This document shows, one piece after another, positions 54,586 through 64,000 of a DNA stretch of 64,000 bases. Within the stretch, counting starts at the first letter, position 1. Each line of letters begins with the position of its first letter. The stretch spans positions 64,528 through 128,527 of the forward strand of contig NZ_RJUL01000010.1 in the NCBI RefSeq assembly GCF_003751625.1. Reading direction: 5' to 3'. The stretch comes from Gallaecimonas pentaromativorans (lineage in GTDB: Bacteria > Pseudomonadota > Gammaproteobacteria > Enterobacterales > Gallaecimonadaceae). The notes below the pieces were generated by a model. The model worked only from the letters and a program-made list of their open reading frames with translations. It was not told the DNA's origin and did not search any database. A program made the position numbers and the translations under genes.

Positions 54586-56103
54586 ATGTGGCAAGTCTTG
54601 GGTAAAAGTATCGTCGTGGGCGGGGTTCTCGGCGTCAGCCTGTGGTGGCCCGGCTGGCCCTGGCTGGCGGTGCTGTTGGCCATGGCAGCGGTGATGGCGC
54701 TGTTTTGGCCCCGCACTCTGGTGGTGGCCGAGCCGCCTAAGCCGCGCCTGGACCCGGCCCCCATCAGCGATGCGGTAACCCGTATCGCGGTGGAATCGGC
54801 CAACGCCTCCCATTTTGTCGACGGCATCAAAGGGCATTTGGGGGAGCAAAAGGCGCTTTCTGCCAAAATTCTCGAGCGGGTAGAAAGCCTGGAGCAAGCT
54901 GGCCTTGCCATGGAACAAGGCGCCAGCGACGCCCGCCAGCAAGTCGACAGCGCCGCCGTTGCCACCGAACAGGGCCAGGGGCAGATGGAAAAGCTCAACC
55001 AGGCCCGCCATGAACAGCACCAGAAGCTGACCATAGCCCAAAGCCAAGTGGGCCAGCTAAAGGAGCAGTCTGACTCCATCAAGGGCATTACCCAATCCAT
55101 CGAGCAACTGGCCGAACAAACCAATATGCTGGCCCTCAACGCCGCCATTGAGGCGGCCAGGGCCGGTGACCAGGGCCGCGGCTTTGCGGTGGTCGCCGAT
55201 GAAGTGCGCCACCTTGCCCAGCAAACGAGGGAAGCCACCCAGAATATCGAGAAGCTGCTCGGCGCCATGGTCGAGCAGACCTACGGCGTTACCGCCGCCA
55301 TGGATGCCCTGCAGGCGGTGGATGCCACCATGACCGAGCTGATTGAAGACACCAGCCACCAGTTGCGGCAAATCATGGGGATGATGGGCCAGGCCCGCGA
55401 AAGCTCCCAGACCATGGCCCAGCTGCAACAGGATTTTCAGCGAGACAACGCCGGCATCAGCGGCCATGTGGAACATCTGCACAGCTCCATGGGCGCCATC
55501 GAGCACGCCATCGGCGAAGCTTCCCAGCGCATTTTGGAACTGAGCACCCATACCGAAGGCATTTTCGTGGCCCTGTCCGGCAGCGACATTGACGATCAGC
55601 ACAGCCGTATGGCAAGCGCCGCCCGCCAGGGCGCCGCCGCCATTGCCAGCGCCCTGGAAGGGGCCATCAACGACGGGCAGATAAGCGAGCAAGAGCTGTT
55701 TCGCTTCGATTACAAACCCATCGCCAACACCCAGCCGCAAAAATTCAGCACCGGCTTTGACCGCCTCACCGATCAGCTCTTTCCTCCTATTCAGGAACCG
55801 CTGCTGGCGGGTCTTGATGGCGCAGTGTTTGCGGGCGCCGTCGATATCAACGGCTACTTTCCCACCCACAACAAGAAGTTCAGCCAGCCGCTCACCGGCG
55901 ACCCGAAAAAAGACGTGGCAGGCAACAGGACCAAACGCCTCTTTAACGACCGCACCGGCAAGCGCTGCGGCAGCCATACCGAGCCTTTTTTGCTGCAAAC
56001 CTACAAGCGCGACACTGGCGAAGTGATGCACGATATCTCGGCGCCCATTTACGTGCGGGGCCGGCATTGGGGCGGTTTTCGTATCGGCTACCACAGCCGC
56101 TGA
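54586..56103 (+). CDS. Methyl-accepting chemotaxis protein with C-terminal sensory domain
   Basis: 505 aa. Two short hydrophobic helices near the N-terminus (about 6-45) and then directly the signalling coiled coil. The hairpin tip with [29 protein letters not shown] is near residues 183-211. After the coiled coil a C-terminal domain (about 360-505) ends with the segment from [10 protein letters not shown] to [12 protein letters not shown], a pattern seen in other chemoreceptors with C-terminal sensing domains. Sensing is therefore probably cytoplasmic. AAGGAG lies 6-7 nt before ATG 54586; the frame extends 91 codons upstream through the terminator, which is not a real start. Confidence 0.88.
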   Translation: MWQVLGKSIVVGGVLGVSLWWPGWPWLAVLLAMAAVMALFWPRTLVVAEPPKPRLDPAPISDAVTRIAVESANASHFVDGIKGHLGEQKALSAKILERVESLEQAGLAMEQGASDARQQVDSAAVATEQGQGQMEKLNQARHEQHQKLTIAQSQVGQLKEQSDSIKGITQSIEQLAEQTNMLALNAAIEAARAGDQGRGFAVVADEVRHLAQQTREATQNIEKLLGAMVEQTYGVTAAMDALQAVDATMTELIEDTSHQLRQIMGMMGQARESSQTMAQLQQDFQRDNAGISGHVEHLHSSMGAIEHAIGEASQRILELSTHTEGIFVALSGSDIDDQHSRMASAARQGAAAIASALEGAINDGQISEQELFRFDYKPIANTQPQKFSTGFDRLTDQLFPPIQEPLLAGLDGAVFAGAVDINGYFPTHNKKFSQPLTGDPKKDVAGNRTKRLFNDRTGKRCGSHTEPFLLQTYKRDTGEVMHDISAPIYVRGRHWGGFRIGYHSR

Positions 56104-56182
56104 GCCGTTGGGCGAGTCCGGCTTGCCCTGCCTGGGCAGCCGGGCGTAGGCTGGGTTTTTCTATGGCCACGGAGTTAACGCC

Positions 56183-57151
56183 ATGAAACCCAACGTCTTT
56201 GTATTTAGCCGCCTGAGCGATGAACACCTGGCGGAGCTCAGCGAGCGCTACCAGGTCACGGTGCTGGACCCCAAAGGGGATATCGACGCCCAGTACGCCG
56301 CCGCCCTGCCAAGCGCCCAGGGCATGATAGGGGTTGGCCGCAAGCTTGGCCCCGCACAGCTTGCCCAGGCTGGGCAGTTAAAGGTGGTAAGCTCTATCTC
56401 GGTGGGCTATGACAACTACGATCTGCCCTACCTCACCGAGCGCGGCATCATGCTCACCAACACCCCTGACGTGCTCACCGAAACCACCGCCGACCTTGGC
56501 TTTACCCTGCTGATGAGCGCCGCCCGCCGGGTGCCGGAGCTGGACGCCTGGACCAAAGCCGGCCATTGGCAGCGCACCGTCAGCCCAGAGCGGTTCGGGG
56601 TCGACATTCACCACAAGACCCTCGGCATTGTCGGCATGGGCCGCATTGGCGCAGCCATCGCCCGCCGGGGCCATTTCGGCTTCAACATGCCGGTGCTCTA
56701 TACCGCTAACAGCCCCAAGCCAGAACTTGAAGCCGAGCTTAACGCCCGCTTCTGCGGGCTGGACGAACTACTGCAGCAGGCCGATTTTGTGGTGCTGGTG
56801 GTGCCCCTTGGGCCCCAGACCCGGCATTTGATTGGCGAGCGGCAGCTGGCGCAAATGAAAGCCAGCGCCATCTTGGTCAACGTGGCCCGCGGCGCCGTGG
56901 TGGACGAAAACGCCCTGATAGCCGCCCTTGAAAAGGGCACCATCCGCGGCGCCGGCCTTGACGTGTACGAGCGCGAGCCGCTCAGTGATTCGCCGCTCTT
57001 TAGCTTGCCAAACGCCGTTACCCTGCCCCATATCGGCTCGGCCACGGCGCAAACCCGCGACGCCATGGCGCGCCTGGCGCTGGACAACTTCCACCAGGCC
57101 ATGGCTGGCCAGCGCCCCGCCAACCTGGTTAATGACGAGATTGGGTCATAA
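56183..57151 (+). CDS. ghrB: Glyoxylate/hydroxypyruvate reductase B
   Basis: 322 aa (E. coli 324). D-isomer 2-hydroxyacid dehydrogenase: VSSISVGYDNYDLPYLTERGI, HHKTLGIVGMGRIG (NAD(P) motif, near residues 139-152), NVARGAVVDE (catalytic Arg), GLDVYEREPL (Glu) and LPHIGSAT (catalytic His). HFGFNMPVLY matches GhrB specifically. Reduces glyoxylate and hydroxypyruvate with NADPH. GGAG upstream of the ATG. Confidence 0.93.
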   Translation: MKPNVFVFSRLSDEHLAELSERYQVTVLDPKGDIDAQYAAALPSAQGMIGVGRKLGPAQLAQAGQLKVVSSISVGYDNYDLPYLTERGIMLTNTPDVLTETTADLGFTLLMSAARRVPELDAWTKAGHWQRTVSPERFGVDIHHKTLGIVGMGRIGAAIARRGHFGFNMPVLYTANSPKPELEAELNARFCGLDELLQQADFVVLVVPLGPQTRHLIGERQLAQMKASAILVNVARGAVVDENALIAALEKGTIRGAGLDVYEREPLSDSPLFSLPNAVTLPHIGSATAQTRDAMARLALDNFHQAMAGQRPANLVNDEIGS

Positions 57152-57381
57152 GGTTGTCATCTATCGATTGCGATGATAGAAACCCTTGCCGCGACACCGG
57201 CCCATGGCTGTGTCAGTATTTGCAGCAAGTTACTCAATCACAAGGAATTGCCTGAACCAGACAATCGACTAAGCCGAATGAAACGATTTAATTTAGCAAT
57301 TTTAATCGATTCAAAAAGCCGCTTAGAATAGACGCTGTTTTAGGGAATCTTTCATTCACGACATTTAATCGAGGAGTCGAC

Positions 57382-57948
57382 ATGTCCGTATCCATCAACA
57401 CCGAAATCAAGCCGTTTAAAGCCACCGCTTTCAAACAAGGCAAATTCGTAGACATCACCGAAGCCGACGTTAAAGGCAAGTGGTCTGTGTTCTTCTTCTA
57501 CCCTGCCGACTTCACTTTCGTATGCCCCACCGAACTGGGCGACGTGGCTGACCACTACGAAGAGCTGCAAAAGCTGGGCGTAGAAGTGTTCTCCGTGTCC
57601 ACCGACACCCACTTCACCCACAAAGCCTGGCATGACAGCTCCGACACCATCGGCAAAATCAACTACTTCATGGTTGGCGACCAAACCGGCACCATCACCA
57701 ACAACTTCGGCGTAATGCGTGAAGGCCAAGGCCTGGCTGACCGCGCCACCTTCGTTATCGACCCTGAAGGTGTGATCCAAGCTGTTGAAATCACTGCTGA
57801 AGGCATCGGCCGTGACGCTTCTGACCTGCTGCGCAAAATCAAAGCTGCCCAGTACGTTGCTGCTCACCCGGGCGAAGTTTGCCCTGCCAAATGGAAAGAA
57901 GGCGAAGCCACTCTGGCTCCTTCTCTGGACCTGGTCGGCAAGATCTAA
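57382..57948 (+). CDS. ahpC: Alkyl hydroperoxide reductase subunit C (peroxiredoxin)
   Basis: 188 aa. Typical 2-Cys peroxiredoxin: peroxidatic Cys48 in [12 protein letters not shown] and resolving Cys in GEVCPAKW near residue 167. Reduces H2O2, organic peroxides and peroxynitrite, and is recycled by AhpF encoded next. GAGGAG precedes the ATG. The 230-nt leader shows inverted AT-rich motifs but no clear OxyR consensus that I can verify. Confidence 0.98.
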   Translation: MSVSINTEIKPFKATAFKQGKFVDITEADVKGKWSVFFFYPADFTFVCPTELGDVADHYEELQKLGVEVFSVSTDTHFTHKAWHDSSDTIGKINYFMVGDQTGTITNNFGVMREGQGLADRATFVIDPEGVIQAVEITAEGIGRDASDLLRKIKAAQYVAAHPGEVCPAKWKEGEATLAPSLDLVGKI

Positions 57949-57960
57949 GTCCCTTTTTGA

Positions 57961-58011
57961 AACCCGGCCCGCTGCGGTGCTTGCGCACCCGGTTGGCGGG
58001 CCGGGTTTTTT
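57961..58011 (+). terminator. Intergenic hairpin/attenuator between ahpC and ahpF
   Basis: AACCCGGCCCGC pairs with GCGGGCCGGGTT across a 23-nt loop and is followed by TTTTTT, between the ahpC stop and the ahpF start. It should end a fraction of transcripts, giving more AhpC than AhpF; only this partial read-through is inferred. Confidence 0.8.
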
Positions 58012-58047
58012 ACGCCCAAAATTCCGTAATTTGCATAGGACACGCAC

Positions 58048-59589
58048 ATGTTAGACGTCAATTTGAAGAAGCAATTGGACACCTACCTGCAAAATATCAA
58101 GCAGCCGATCGAAGTCAGCGTGTCCGCCGATAGCAGTCCCAAAGGCCAAGAACTGAAAGAACTGGTTACCGAAATTGCCGGGCTGTCCAGCCAGATCTCT
58201 CTGGTGGAAGCCGCCAATGCCCGTACCCCCAGCATGAGCGTTGCCCCCAAAGGCCAGGCACCCCGCGTGCACTTTGCCGGCATCCCCATGGGGCACGAAT
58301 TTACTTCCCTGGTACTGGCCCTGTTGCAGGCCGGCGGTCACCCTTCTAAGGCTGATCCGGCCCTTCTTGAGCAGATCAAGAACATCAAGGGCGAGTTCCA
58401 TTTCGAGACCTACATCTCCCTGTCCTGCCATAACTGCCCGGACGTGGTGCAGGCTCTGAACCTGATGGCCAACCTCAACCCCAACATCACCCACGTGATG
58501 ATTGACGGCGGCCTGTTCCAACAAGAAGTGGACGAGCGCCAAGTGATGGCCGTGCCGTCTGTTTATCTGAACGGTGAACACTTCGGCCAGGGCCGCATGA
58601 CCCTCGAAGAAATTGTCGCCAAAATCGATACCGGCGCTGCCGAAGAAAAAGCCGCCGCCCTTAACGACAAAGACACCTACGACGTACTGGTTGTAGGGGG
58701 TGGCCCGGCCGGCGCCGCCGCCGCCATTTACGCAGCCCGCAAAGGCATTCGCACCGGCCTGGTGGCCGAGCGCTTCGGTGGCCAGGTGATGGACACCATG
58801 GGTATCGAGAACTTTATCTCCGTGCCCTACACCGAGGGCCCGAAACTGGCCGCCAGCCTCGAAGCCCACGTCAAGGAATACGGCGTTGACATCATCTCCG
58901 GCCAACGCGTTGCCAATGTCAGCCGCGATGGCGAGGTGCAAGTGGCACTGGAAAGCGGCGCAACGCTGAAAAGCCGCAGCCTGGTACTGGCCACCGGCGC
59001 CCGCTGGCGCTCCCTCGGCGTGCCCGGCGAAGCCGAGTACAAAACCAAGGGCGTGGCTTACTGCCCGCACTGTGACGGCCCCTTCTTCAAAGGCAAGAAA
59101 GTGGCGGTGATTGGCGGCGGTAACTCCGGTATCGAAGCGGCTATCGACTTGGCGGGTATTGTCGAGCACGTCACGGTGCTGGAATTTGCCGACACCCTGC
59201 GCGCCGACGACGTGCTGGTGAAAAAGGCCAAAAGCCTCAATAACGTCGACATCATCACCAACGCCCAAACCACCGAGGTGCTGGGTGACGGCAGCAAGGT
59301 CAACGGCCTGGCTTACACCGACCGCGTCAGCGGCGAAGCCAAAAAGCTCGATTTGGCCGGTGTCTTCGTGCAAATCGGCCTGGTGCCCAACACCGAGTTC
59401 TTGAAAGAGAGCGAGATTGAACTGACCCGCTTTGGCGAAGTGATCATCGACGCCAAAGGCGCCACCTCCCTGCCGGGTGTGTTCGCCGCCGGCGACGCCA
59501 CCACCGTGCCCTACAAGCAGATCGTCATCTCCATGGGCGCCGGTGCCACTGCGGCCCTGTCCGCCTTCGACTACCTCATTCGCAGCTAA
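58048..59589 (+). CDS. ahpF: Alkyl hydroperoxide reductase subunit F
   Basis: 513 aa FAD flavoprotein disulfide reductase that re-reduces AhpC with NADH. N-terminal pair of thioredoxin-like folds with CHNC (Cys127, Cys130), FAD-binding [17 protein letters not shown] near residues 217-233, the thioredoxin-reductase-type CPHC (Cys339, Cys342), NAD-binding [10 protein letters not shown] near 352, and the C-terminal FAD contact [20 protein letters not shown] upstream of ATG. Confidence 0.98.
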   Translation: MLDVNLKKQLDTYLQNIKQPIEVSVSADSSPKGQELKELVTEIAGLSSQISLVEAANARTPSMSVAPKGQAPRVHFAGIPMGHEFTSLVLALLQAGGHPSKADPALLEQIKNIKGEFHFETYISLSCHNCPDVVQALNLMANLNPNITHVMIDGGLFQQEVDERQVMAVPSVYLNGEHFGQGRMTLEEIVAKIDTGAAEEKAAALNDKDTYDVLVVGGGPAGAAAAIYAARKGIRTGLVAERFGGQVMDTMGIENFISVPYTEGPKLAASLEAHVKEYGVDIISGQRVANVSRDGEVQVALESGATLKSRSLVLATGARWRSLGVPGEAEYKTKGVAYCPHCDGPFFKGKKVAVIGGGNSGIEAAIDLAGIVEHVTVLEFADTLRADDVLVKKAKSLNNVDIITNAQTTEVLGDGSKVNGLAYTDRVSGEAKKLDLAGVFVQIGLVPNTEFLKESEIELTRFGEVIIDAKGATSLPGVFAAGDATTVPYKQIVISMGAGATAALSAFDYLIRS

Positions 59590-59608
59590 GCTGGCGAATC
59601 ACCTTACA

Positions 59609-59632
59609 GGCCGCCTCAGGGCGGCCTTTTTT
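59609..59632 (+). terminator. Terminator of ahpCF
   Basis: GGCCGCC-TCAG-GGCGGCC followed by TTTTTT, 20 nt beyond ahpF. Confidence 0.93.
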
Positions 59633-59785
59633 ATTCAACAAGGCAATTGGCGGCTTGATCTGGCGCAAAAAGCCCTGCAAAACGCCCTTTCTCGCCTAAA
59701 GTTCAAATTTAACAATCCGATAACCCATCTACACTGAATAGCACTTCACTCCCTGCTTGCACCTTGTTCCTGACGAGAGGCCAAC

Positions 59786-62206
59786 ATGACGCTGACCATA
59801 AAAGCCAGGCTGATCCTACTAGGTACCCTACTCACCTTTGTGCCCACCGCCGTGGTAAGTATTGTTCTTAGTTACGCGCTGATGGACGAAGCCGAAAACT
59901 CCCTGCGCCACCAGGCCGAGGGCAAGCTGGTGGCGGTGCGTAATGCCACCGCCAAGCACATCGAGAGTTACTTCGAGACCATCGAACACCAAGCAGCCAC
60001 CATGGCCGCCGAGCCCACCACCATTGACGCCATGAAGATGCTGGCAACGGCTTACCAGGCCTACCCCCAGACCTTGAGTGCCACAGAGCTGGCCGAAGAC
60101 AAAACCGGCCTTGCCGGCTACTACCAAAGCCAGTTCGACAATAAATTCAAAAGCATGAACGGTGGCGCCAGCAGCAACCCCAGCGCGCTGATGGCAGCGC
60201 TCTCGGAAAACGCCATTGCCCTGCAACACGATTACATCAGCGCCAACAGCGCGCCGCTGGGAGAAAAAGACAGCCTGCTGCGCGCTCCGGCCGAGAACAA
60301 CTACAACCGCCTGCACGCCCGCTTTCACCCCAGTTTCAAGCAGTTCCAGCAGACCTTCGGCTTTTATGACGTGTTTTTGGTAGACGCTGCCAGCGGCGAT
60401 GTGGTGTACACCGTCTTTAAGGAGCTGGATTTTGCCACCTCGCTCAAAGATGGCCCCTTTGCCAAGTCGGGCCTGGCCGAGGCCTACCGCATGGGCATGA
60501 CCAGCAGCAGCGCCCAGTTCACCGACTTCGCCCCCTATGTACCGTCCTACAATGCGGCCGCCGCCTTTGTCTCGGCGCCGATAGTCGATGACGGCAAAAA
60601 GATTGGCGTGCTTATCTTCCAGATGCCGGTCGACCGCCTCAACGCAGTAATGACCCACGATCAGCAATGGCAAAGTAACGGCCTTGGTAGCAGCGGCGAG
60701 ACCTATCTGGTCGGCCAGGACGGCACCATGCGCAGCAACAGCCGCACCCTGCTGGAAAATAAAAGCGCCTTCCTCGATACCCTAAAAGCTCAGGGCCAGA
60801 GCCCAAGCCTGATTGACAGCATTGGCCAAAACGACAGCACCATGGGCCTTTTGAAGGTGGATAACCCGGCGGTAACCGCCGCCCTTAACGGCCAAACCGG
60901 CTTTACCACCACCCAAGGTGACAACCCACAACTGCTGGCCTACCGGCCACTAAAAATTGGCCAGCAGCACTGGGCCCTTATTAGCGCCATGAGCCAGCAA
61001 GAAGCCTTTGCGCCGGTGGCGCTACTTCGCCAGCACGCCATAACCAAAACGCTGATAGCCTCCGCCGTGGCGCTGCTGGTGGGGGGCCTTTTGGGCTGGC
61101 TGGTGGCAAACCTTATCGTGCGCCCCATCCATACCCTGATTTACACCCTCGATAACCTGGCCAGTGGCGAGGGCGACCTGAGCCAGCGGCTCAATGTCAA
61201 AGGCAAGGACGAGCTGGCCCAACTGGCCGGCAAGGTGAACACCTTTATCGACAAGCTCGACACCACCTTTGCCGAACTGATTGGCTCGGTGATGCGCTTG
61301 GTGCCCATATCCAGCGAACAGGCCGACATCAACGGCTCGCTCTCCGATGCCATCGCGGTGCAAAAACGCGAGGCCGACTCGGTAGCCCTTTACCTTGAGC
61401 GCACCGACGAAGCCAGCAAGGTAGTAGACAGCGAGCTGGTGGCCATTACCGACGCCACCTCCCAGGGCAATAAAACCGTGGACGACAGCCACCGGGTGGT
61501 GGAGTCGGCTGCCGACACCATGCACCAGCTCTCCGGCAGCATGGCGGAGATGGTCTCGGCCATCGATCTTTTAAAAGGTGACACTGACCGCATCGCCAAG
61601 GTGATTGACGTTATCAACAGCATCTCCGAACGGACCAACCTTTTGGCCCTTAACGCCGCCATCGAGGCAGCCCGCGCCGGGGAAGCCGGCCGCGGCTTTG
61701 CGGTGGTGGCCGACGAGGTGCGTAACCTGGCGGCCAAGACCCGGGAGTCCACCGGTGAGGTAACCGACATGGTTCACACCATCCAGACCAGCACCATGAA
61801 GGTGGTACGGCTGATGGAAGAAGGTAAACACAACCTGGACAACTCGTCCGAGCGGATGAGCGAAGCCACCGAGCAGCTGAGCTCGGTAACCCAGGCCATG
61901 GGCGCCATCAGCCAGCGGGTGGACAACATCAACGAGGCCATCCAGACCCAACAGGCGATTTTTAGCAAGGTGTCGGGGCATTACGACGAAATGAACGCCA
62001 GCTTTGCCCAGGCTCAGCAAACCTCCGAGCTGGCCAATACTCTGGGCCAGGACATTCGTAACCTGGGGGACAAACTCACCGCCCTTATTCAGCGCTTCAA
62101 GGTGTCCGAAGCCAATTGGTCGACCAAACGGCGCAGTAAAACCCGGGCCAGCGAAGAGGCTGAGCGGCAAATCAAAGACGAGCTGGCGCTGCGGCGCCGG
62201 GCCTGA
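59786..62206 (+). CDS. Methyl-accepting chemotaxis protein with periplasmic dCache domain
   Basis: 806 aa. First membrane helix about residues 9-32, large periplasmic ligand domain (about 33-425, two-lobed dCache-like, with the segment [18 protein letters not shown] near 306-323), second helix about 418-445, HAMP ([27 protein letters not shown] region), then the signalling coiled coil whose tip [29 protein letters not shown] is near 622. The long helical bundle, hairpin and basic tail are complete. Ligand unknown. Confidence 0.92.
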   Translation: MTLTIKARLILLGTLLTFVPTAVVSIVLSYALMDEAENSLRHQAEGKLVAVRNATAKHIESYFETIEHQAATMAAEPTTIDAMKMLATAYQAYPQTLSATELAEDKTGLAGYYQSQFDNKFKSMNGGASSNPSALMAALSENAIALQHDYISANSAPLGEKDSLLRAPAENNYNRLHARFHPSFKQFQQTFGFYDVFLVDAASGDVVYTVFKELDFATSLKDGPFAKSGLAEAYRMGMTSSSAQFTDFAPYVPSYNAAAAFVSAPIVDDGKKIGVLIFQMPVDRLNAVMTHDQQWQSNGLGSSGETYLVGQDGTMRSNSRTLLENKSAFLDTLKAQGQSPSLIDSIGQNDSTMGLLKVDNPAVTAALNGQTGFTTTQGDNPQLLAYRPLKIGQQHWALISAMSQQEAFAPVALLRQHAITKTLIASAVALLVGGLLGWLVANLIVRPIHTLIYTLDNLASGEGDLSQRLNVKGKDELAQLAGKVNTFIDKLDTTFAELIGSVMRLVPISSEQADINGSLSDAIAVQKREADSVALYLERTDEASKVVDSELVAITDATSQGNKTVDDSHRVVESAADTMHQLSGSMAEMVSAIDLLKGDTDRIAKVIDVINSISERTNLLALNAAIEAARAGEAGRGFAVVADEVRNLAAKTRESTGEVTDMVHTIQTSTMKVVRLMEEGKHNLDNSSERMSEATEQLSSVTQAMGAISQRVDNINEAIQTQQAIFSKVSGHYDEMNASFAQAQQTSELANTLGQDIRNLGDKLTALIQRFKVSEANWSTKRRSKTRASEEAERQIKDELALRRRA

Positions 62207-62235
62207 AAAAAGCCGCCAACAGGCGGCTTTTTCTT
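62206..62235. terminator. Bidirectional terminator between the chemoreceptor and small membrane protein genes
   Basis: AAAAAAGCCGCC-AACA-GGCGGCTTTTTC in the convergent gap, symmetric A/T-runs. Confidence 0.92.
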
Positions 62236-62666
62236 TACCCCACCCAACCGCGCTTACCGGCCAGTTTTGCCACCAGCAACTGAGCCAGGGTCAGCACCAG
62301 CACAAAAAGCGGCATGGCAAGGGAGCCGGTGCCCAGCACCTTGAGGCTGTCAGCCACCCCAAAGCTGTAAAACTGCTGCACCAACACCCCAGCCAAAGAC
62401 ACCAGATAACAGCCAAAAGCCTGGCGCCGCCCCAGCATCAGGGCGCAGGCCCCGGCCAGGCCCGCCACCACCGCCACCCCAAAGGCCAACACTGACCACC
62501 AGGGCTCGCTGGCATAAAGGGCCTGGTGCTCCGGCGGCAAGCGGCCAAGCTCGGGCTTGGAAAGCGCATGAAGGGCAAAGGTGGCCACCCCCAGCAGGTT
62601 CCACATCACCATCACCCAGGCAAAAACGGTAAACCACAGGGGCTTGTTGTTGTTTTCAATGGACAT
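62235..62666 (-). CDS. Small integral membrane protein
   Basis: 143 aa with four predicted membrane helices (about 10-30, 55-77, 84-102 and 113-135) and a conserved-looking ELGRLPPEHQALYASEPWW loop between the first two. Similar proteins of this size are called sugar-transporter-like in annotation, but I see no mechanistic residues. Start 62666 (MSIENNNKP) with GGGAGA upstream. A divergent gene (zapE) begins 95 nt away. Confidence 0.75.
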   Translation of the reverse strand: MSIENNNKPLWFTVFAWVMVMWNLLGVATFALHALSKPELGRLPPEHQALYASEPWWSVLAFGVAVVAGLAGACALMLGRRQAFGCYLVSLAGVLVQQFYSFGVADSLKVLGTGSLAMPLFVLVLTLAQLLVAKLAGKRGWVG

Positions 62667-62760
62667 GTACGTCTCCCAACGACAGGGCCGGTGCTTTGCA
62701 CCGAGGCCCGAGATAACGCCATAATGCCAGCATTTCCCGGCGCCAATCCTTATCCAGATC

Positions 62761-63870
62761 ATGAAGTTGTCACCTAAAGCGCGCTATCAGGCCCGGCTGG
62801 CAGAGCCTGGCTTTGTGGCCGACCCCAATCAGCAGCAGGCCATCGATGCCTTAGAAGCCCTCTACCAGGCCCTGCAACAGCCGGGCAATCCTCGCGGGCT
62901 TTACCTTTGGGGGGATGTGGGGCGCGGCAAGACCATGCTGATGGACTTGTTCTTTGCGGCGCTGCCCGAAGGCATGGCGGTGCGCCAGCACTTTCACCAC
63001 TTTATGAAATGGCTGCACCGGGCCTTGAATGACCATGCAGGGCAGGCCGATCCGCTGGTGGCCATTGCCAACGAACTGGGAAAAAGCTGCAAGGTATTGT
63101 GCTTTGACGAGTTTTTTGTGGCCGACATCGGCGATGCCATGCTGATCCAGCGGCTGTTCCAGGCCCTTTTTGCCAAAGGTCTGGTACTGGTGGCCACCTC
63201 CAATATCGCCATTGGCGGCCTCTTTCAACAGGCCTTGCAGCGCGAACGTTTCGCGCCAGGCATTGCCCTGCTGACTCGCCACTGCCAAGAGCTGCATCTC
63301 GATGGCGGCGACGATCACCGCCTCCGCCACTTGCGCCGGGTGCAAACCTGCTTCGCGCCGGGGCAAGCCGACTTCGCCGCGTTGTTTGCCGCTTTGGAGC
63401 AGGCTCCAGATAACCGCCGCCATATCCGCCTTTGTGGGCGCGAACTTGCGGTACGGGCCGCTGGCAGCCGCAGCGTCTGGATGGACTTTGCCACCCTCTG
63501 TGGCGGGCCGCGCTCGGCCTTGGATTACATCGATCTTGCCGGGCAGTTTCGCCAGGTGCTGGTCAGCCAGGTGCCGGTGCTTGGGGGCAAGGCCCATGAA
63601 TGGATCAAAGCCCGTGGCACCGAAGATGGCGCCGAAGCCACCCAGACCGGCGAGCGCCAGGTGTTCTACGCCGAGGGCGACGATCCGGCGCGGCGCTTTA
63701 TCAGCCTGGTGGACGAGCTTTACGACCGCCATGTCGCCCTTTATTTGGAAGTACCGCTACCACTGGCCAATCTCTACCAGGGTGAAACCCTTAACTTTGA
63801 ATTCCGGCGCACCTTGAGCCGCCTGACCGAGATGCAGTCTGCCGAGTACCTAGACAATGGCCTGGGTTAG
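62761..63870 (+). CDS. zapE: Cell division protein ZapE (AFG1-like ATPase)
   Basis: 369 aa (E. coli about 375). AAA-type ATPase: Walker A GDVGRGKTML at residues 51-60, Walker B-like KVLCFDEFFVADIGDA near 115-130, sensor region VATSN near 146, and the C-terminal FEFRRTLSRLTEMQS. ZapE acts at the division septum late in constriction and under low oxygen. Convergent with the next gene, overlapping its end by 21 nt. Confidence 0.95.
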   Translation: MKLSPKARYQARLAEPGFVADPNQQQAIDALEALYQALQQPGNPRGLYLWGDVGRGKTMLMDLFFAALPEGMAVRQHFHHFMKWLHRALNDHAGQADPLVAIANELGKSCKVLCFDEFFVADIGDAMLIQRLFQALFAKGLVLVATSNIAIGGLFQQALQRERFAPGIALLTRHCQELHLDGGDDHRLRHLRRVQTCFAPGQADFAALFAALEQAPDNRRHIRLCGRELAVRAAGSRSVWMDFATLCGGPRSALDYIDLAGQFRQVLVSQVPVLGGKAHEWIKARGTEDGAEATQTGERQVFYAEGDDPARRFISLVDELYDRHVALYLEVPLPLANLYQGETLNFEFRRTLSRLTEMQSAEYLDNGLG

Positions 63871-64000
63871 CCCCGGGCCTTGGTCCAGCAGCTTTTTCAG
63901 CACCCCCAGCGCCTCGGCCAACTGGGCATGGCCCGCCGGTTGGCTGATGCTAAGGCGCACTCCTTGAGGCACGGCAAAACGCCCCACCGCGTAGTCTTCA
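63850..64000 (-). CDS. C-terminal end of a probable MocR-type PLP regulator/aminotransferase (partial)
   Basis: Only 50 codons are in the window, ending with TAG at 63850. The translation, with VGRFAVPQGVRLSISQ followed by HAQLAEALGVLKKLLD, matches the end of fold-type I aminotransferases of the MocR/GntR-PLP kind, where the C-terminal small domain ends in an LRLS-type strand and a helix. The N-terminal DNA-binding domain, if any, lies outside. The 21-nt overlap with zapE is in the opposite direction. Confidence 0.55.
   Translation of the reverse strand, partial: EDYAVGRFAVPQGVRLSISQPAGHAQLAEALGVLKKLLDQGPGLTQAIV

Noticed and set aside
57152-57381. OxyR binding site upstream of ahpC
   Set aside because: AT-rich inverted motifs (CTATC...GATAG near 57170) are present but do not fit the spaced ATAG consensus well enough to call.
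58051-59373. 440-codon open frame antisense to ahpF
   Set aside because: Shadow of ahpF; no motif and no start signal.

Overview
The window is chromosomal DNA of a GC-rich gammaproteobacterium, close in gene order to the Alteromonadales/Aeromonadales side of the class. Gallaecimonas-like is my guess from gene content and has not been tested. The evidence is the set of E. coli-like conserved neighbourhoods: orn/rsgA/psd/mscM, efp/epmB, fxsA-groES-groEL next to cutA-dsbD, and ahpC-ahpF. I recognise no prophage, insertion sequence, CRISPR array or plasmid genes. Coding density is high, and most genes end in GC-rich Rho-independent hairpins.

Layout. 0-0.45 kb: two identical tRNA-Gly(GCC) genes with a degenerate third copy between them, and their promoter. 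0.45-7.9 kb: orn diverging from rsgA-psd-EamA-mscM-GDPD. 7.9-13.4 kb: two tandem paralogous modules, each a small CxxC/His-containing membrane-anchored protein plus a TonB-dependent receptor. Each is preceded by a TGTTA-N5-TAACA box like a Zur operator, and the second receptor carries His-rich loops. This looks like outer-membrane zinc uptake. 13.5-17.3 kb: a DUF805 gene, then a Fur-boxed haem operon hmuTUV plus a HugZ/HutZ-type gene. A haem/haemoglobin receptor with its own Fur-like box lies at 33.4-35.6 kb. 17.3-19.3 kb: efp diverging from epmB and a small unknown gene.

19.3-28.6 kb is a sugar-acid utilisation locus: a GntR-like LacI repressor, a TonB receptor on the opposite strand, gluconokinase, a GPH-family symporter, a GH94 phosphorylase and a Gfo/Idh/MocA oxidoreductase. 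Gluconokinase next to a GH94 enzyme points to phosphorolysis of a glucosyl-gluconate such as cellobionate. Two matching palindromes in the divergent intergenic region are probable operators.

28.6-40.5 kb is mixed housekeeping and accessory material: a diguanylate cyclase-like protein, a VOC protein, an aldo/keto reductase with LysR partner, DUF2750, the haem receptor, yaeQ, YciI, dgt, a glutaredoxin-like protein and an unknown lipoprotein. 40.7-45.5 kb: groEL/groES under a clear sigma-32 promoter, fxsA, cutA, dsbD. 45.5-48.1 kb: an HDOD protein, a ZntR-like regulator, an orphan PAAR protein, a small Cas2/SinR-like protein and tRNA-Gly(CCC). 48.2-54.2 kb: a DECR-like SDR, small envelope proteins, ohrR/ohr, a class-C acid phosphatase, and an operon of a Cys/Met-metabolism PLP enzyme with an isopenicillin-N-synthase-like oxygenase. 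54.5-62.2 kb: two chemoreceptors flanking ghrB and ahpC-ahpF. 62.2-64 kb: a small membrane protein, zapE, and the 3' end of a probable MocR-type aminotransferase regulator cut by the window edge.

Three themes recur. One is metal and haem acquisition with Zur/Fur-type control. The second is peroxide and thiol stress (ahpCF, ohr/ohrR, dsbD, glutaredoxin-like). The third is the glucosyl-gluconate locus. All functional assignments come from reading the sequence; no database search was run.
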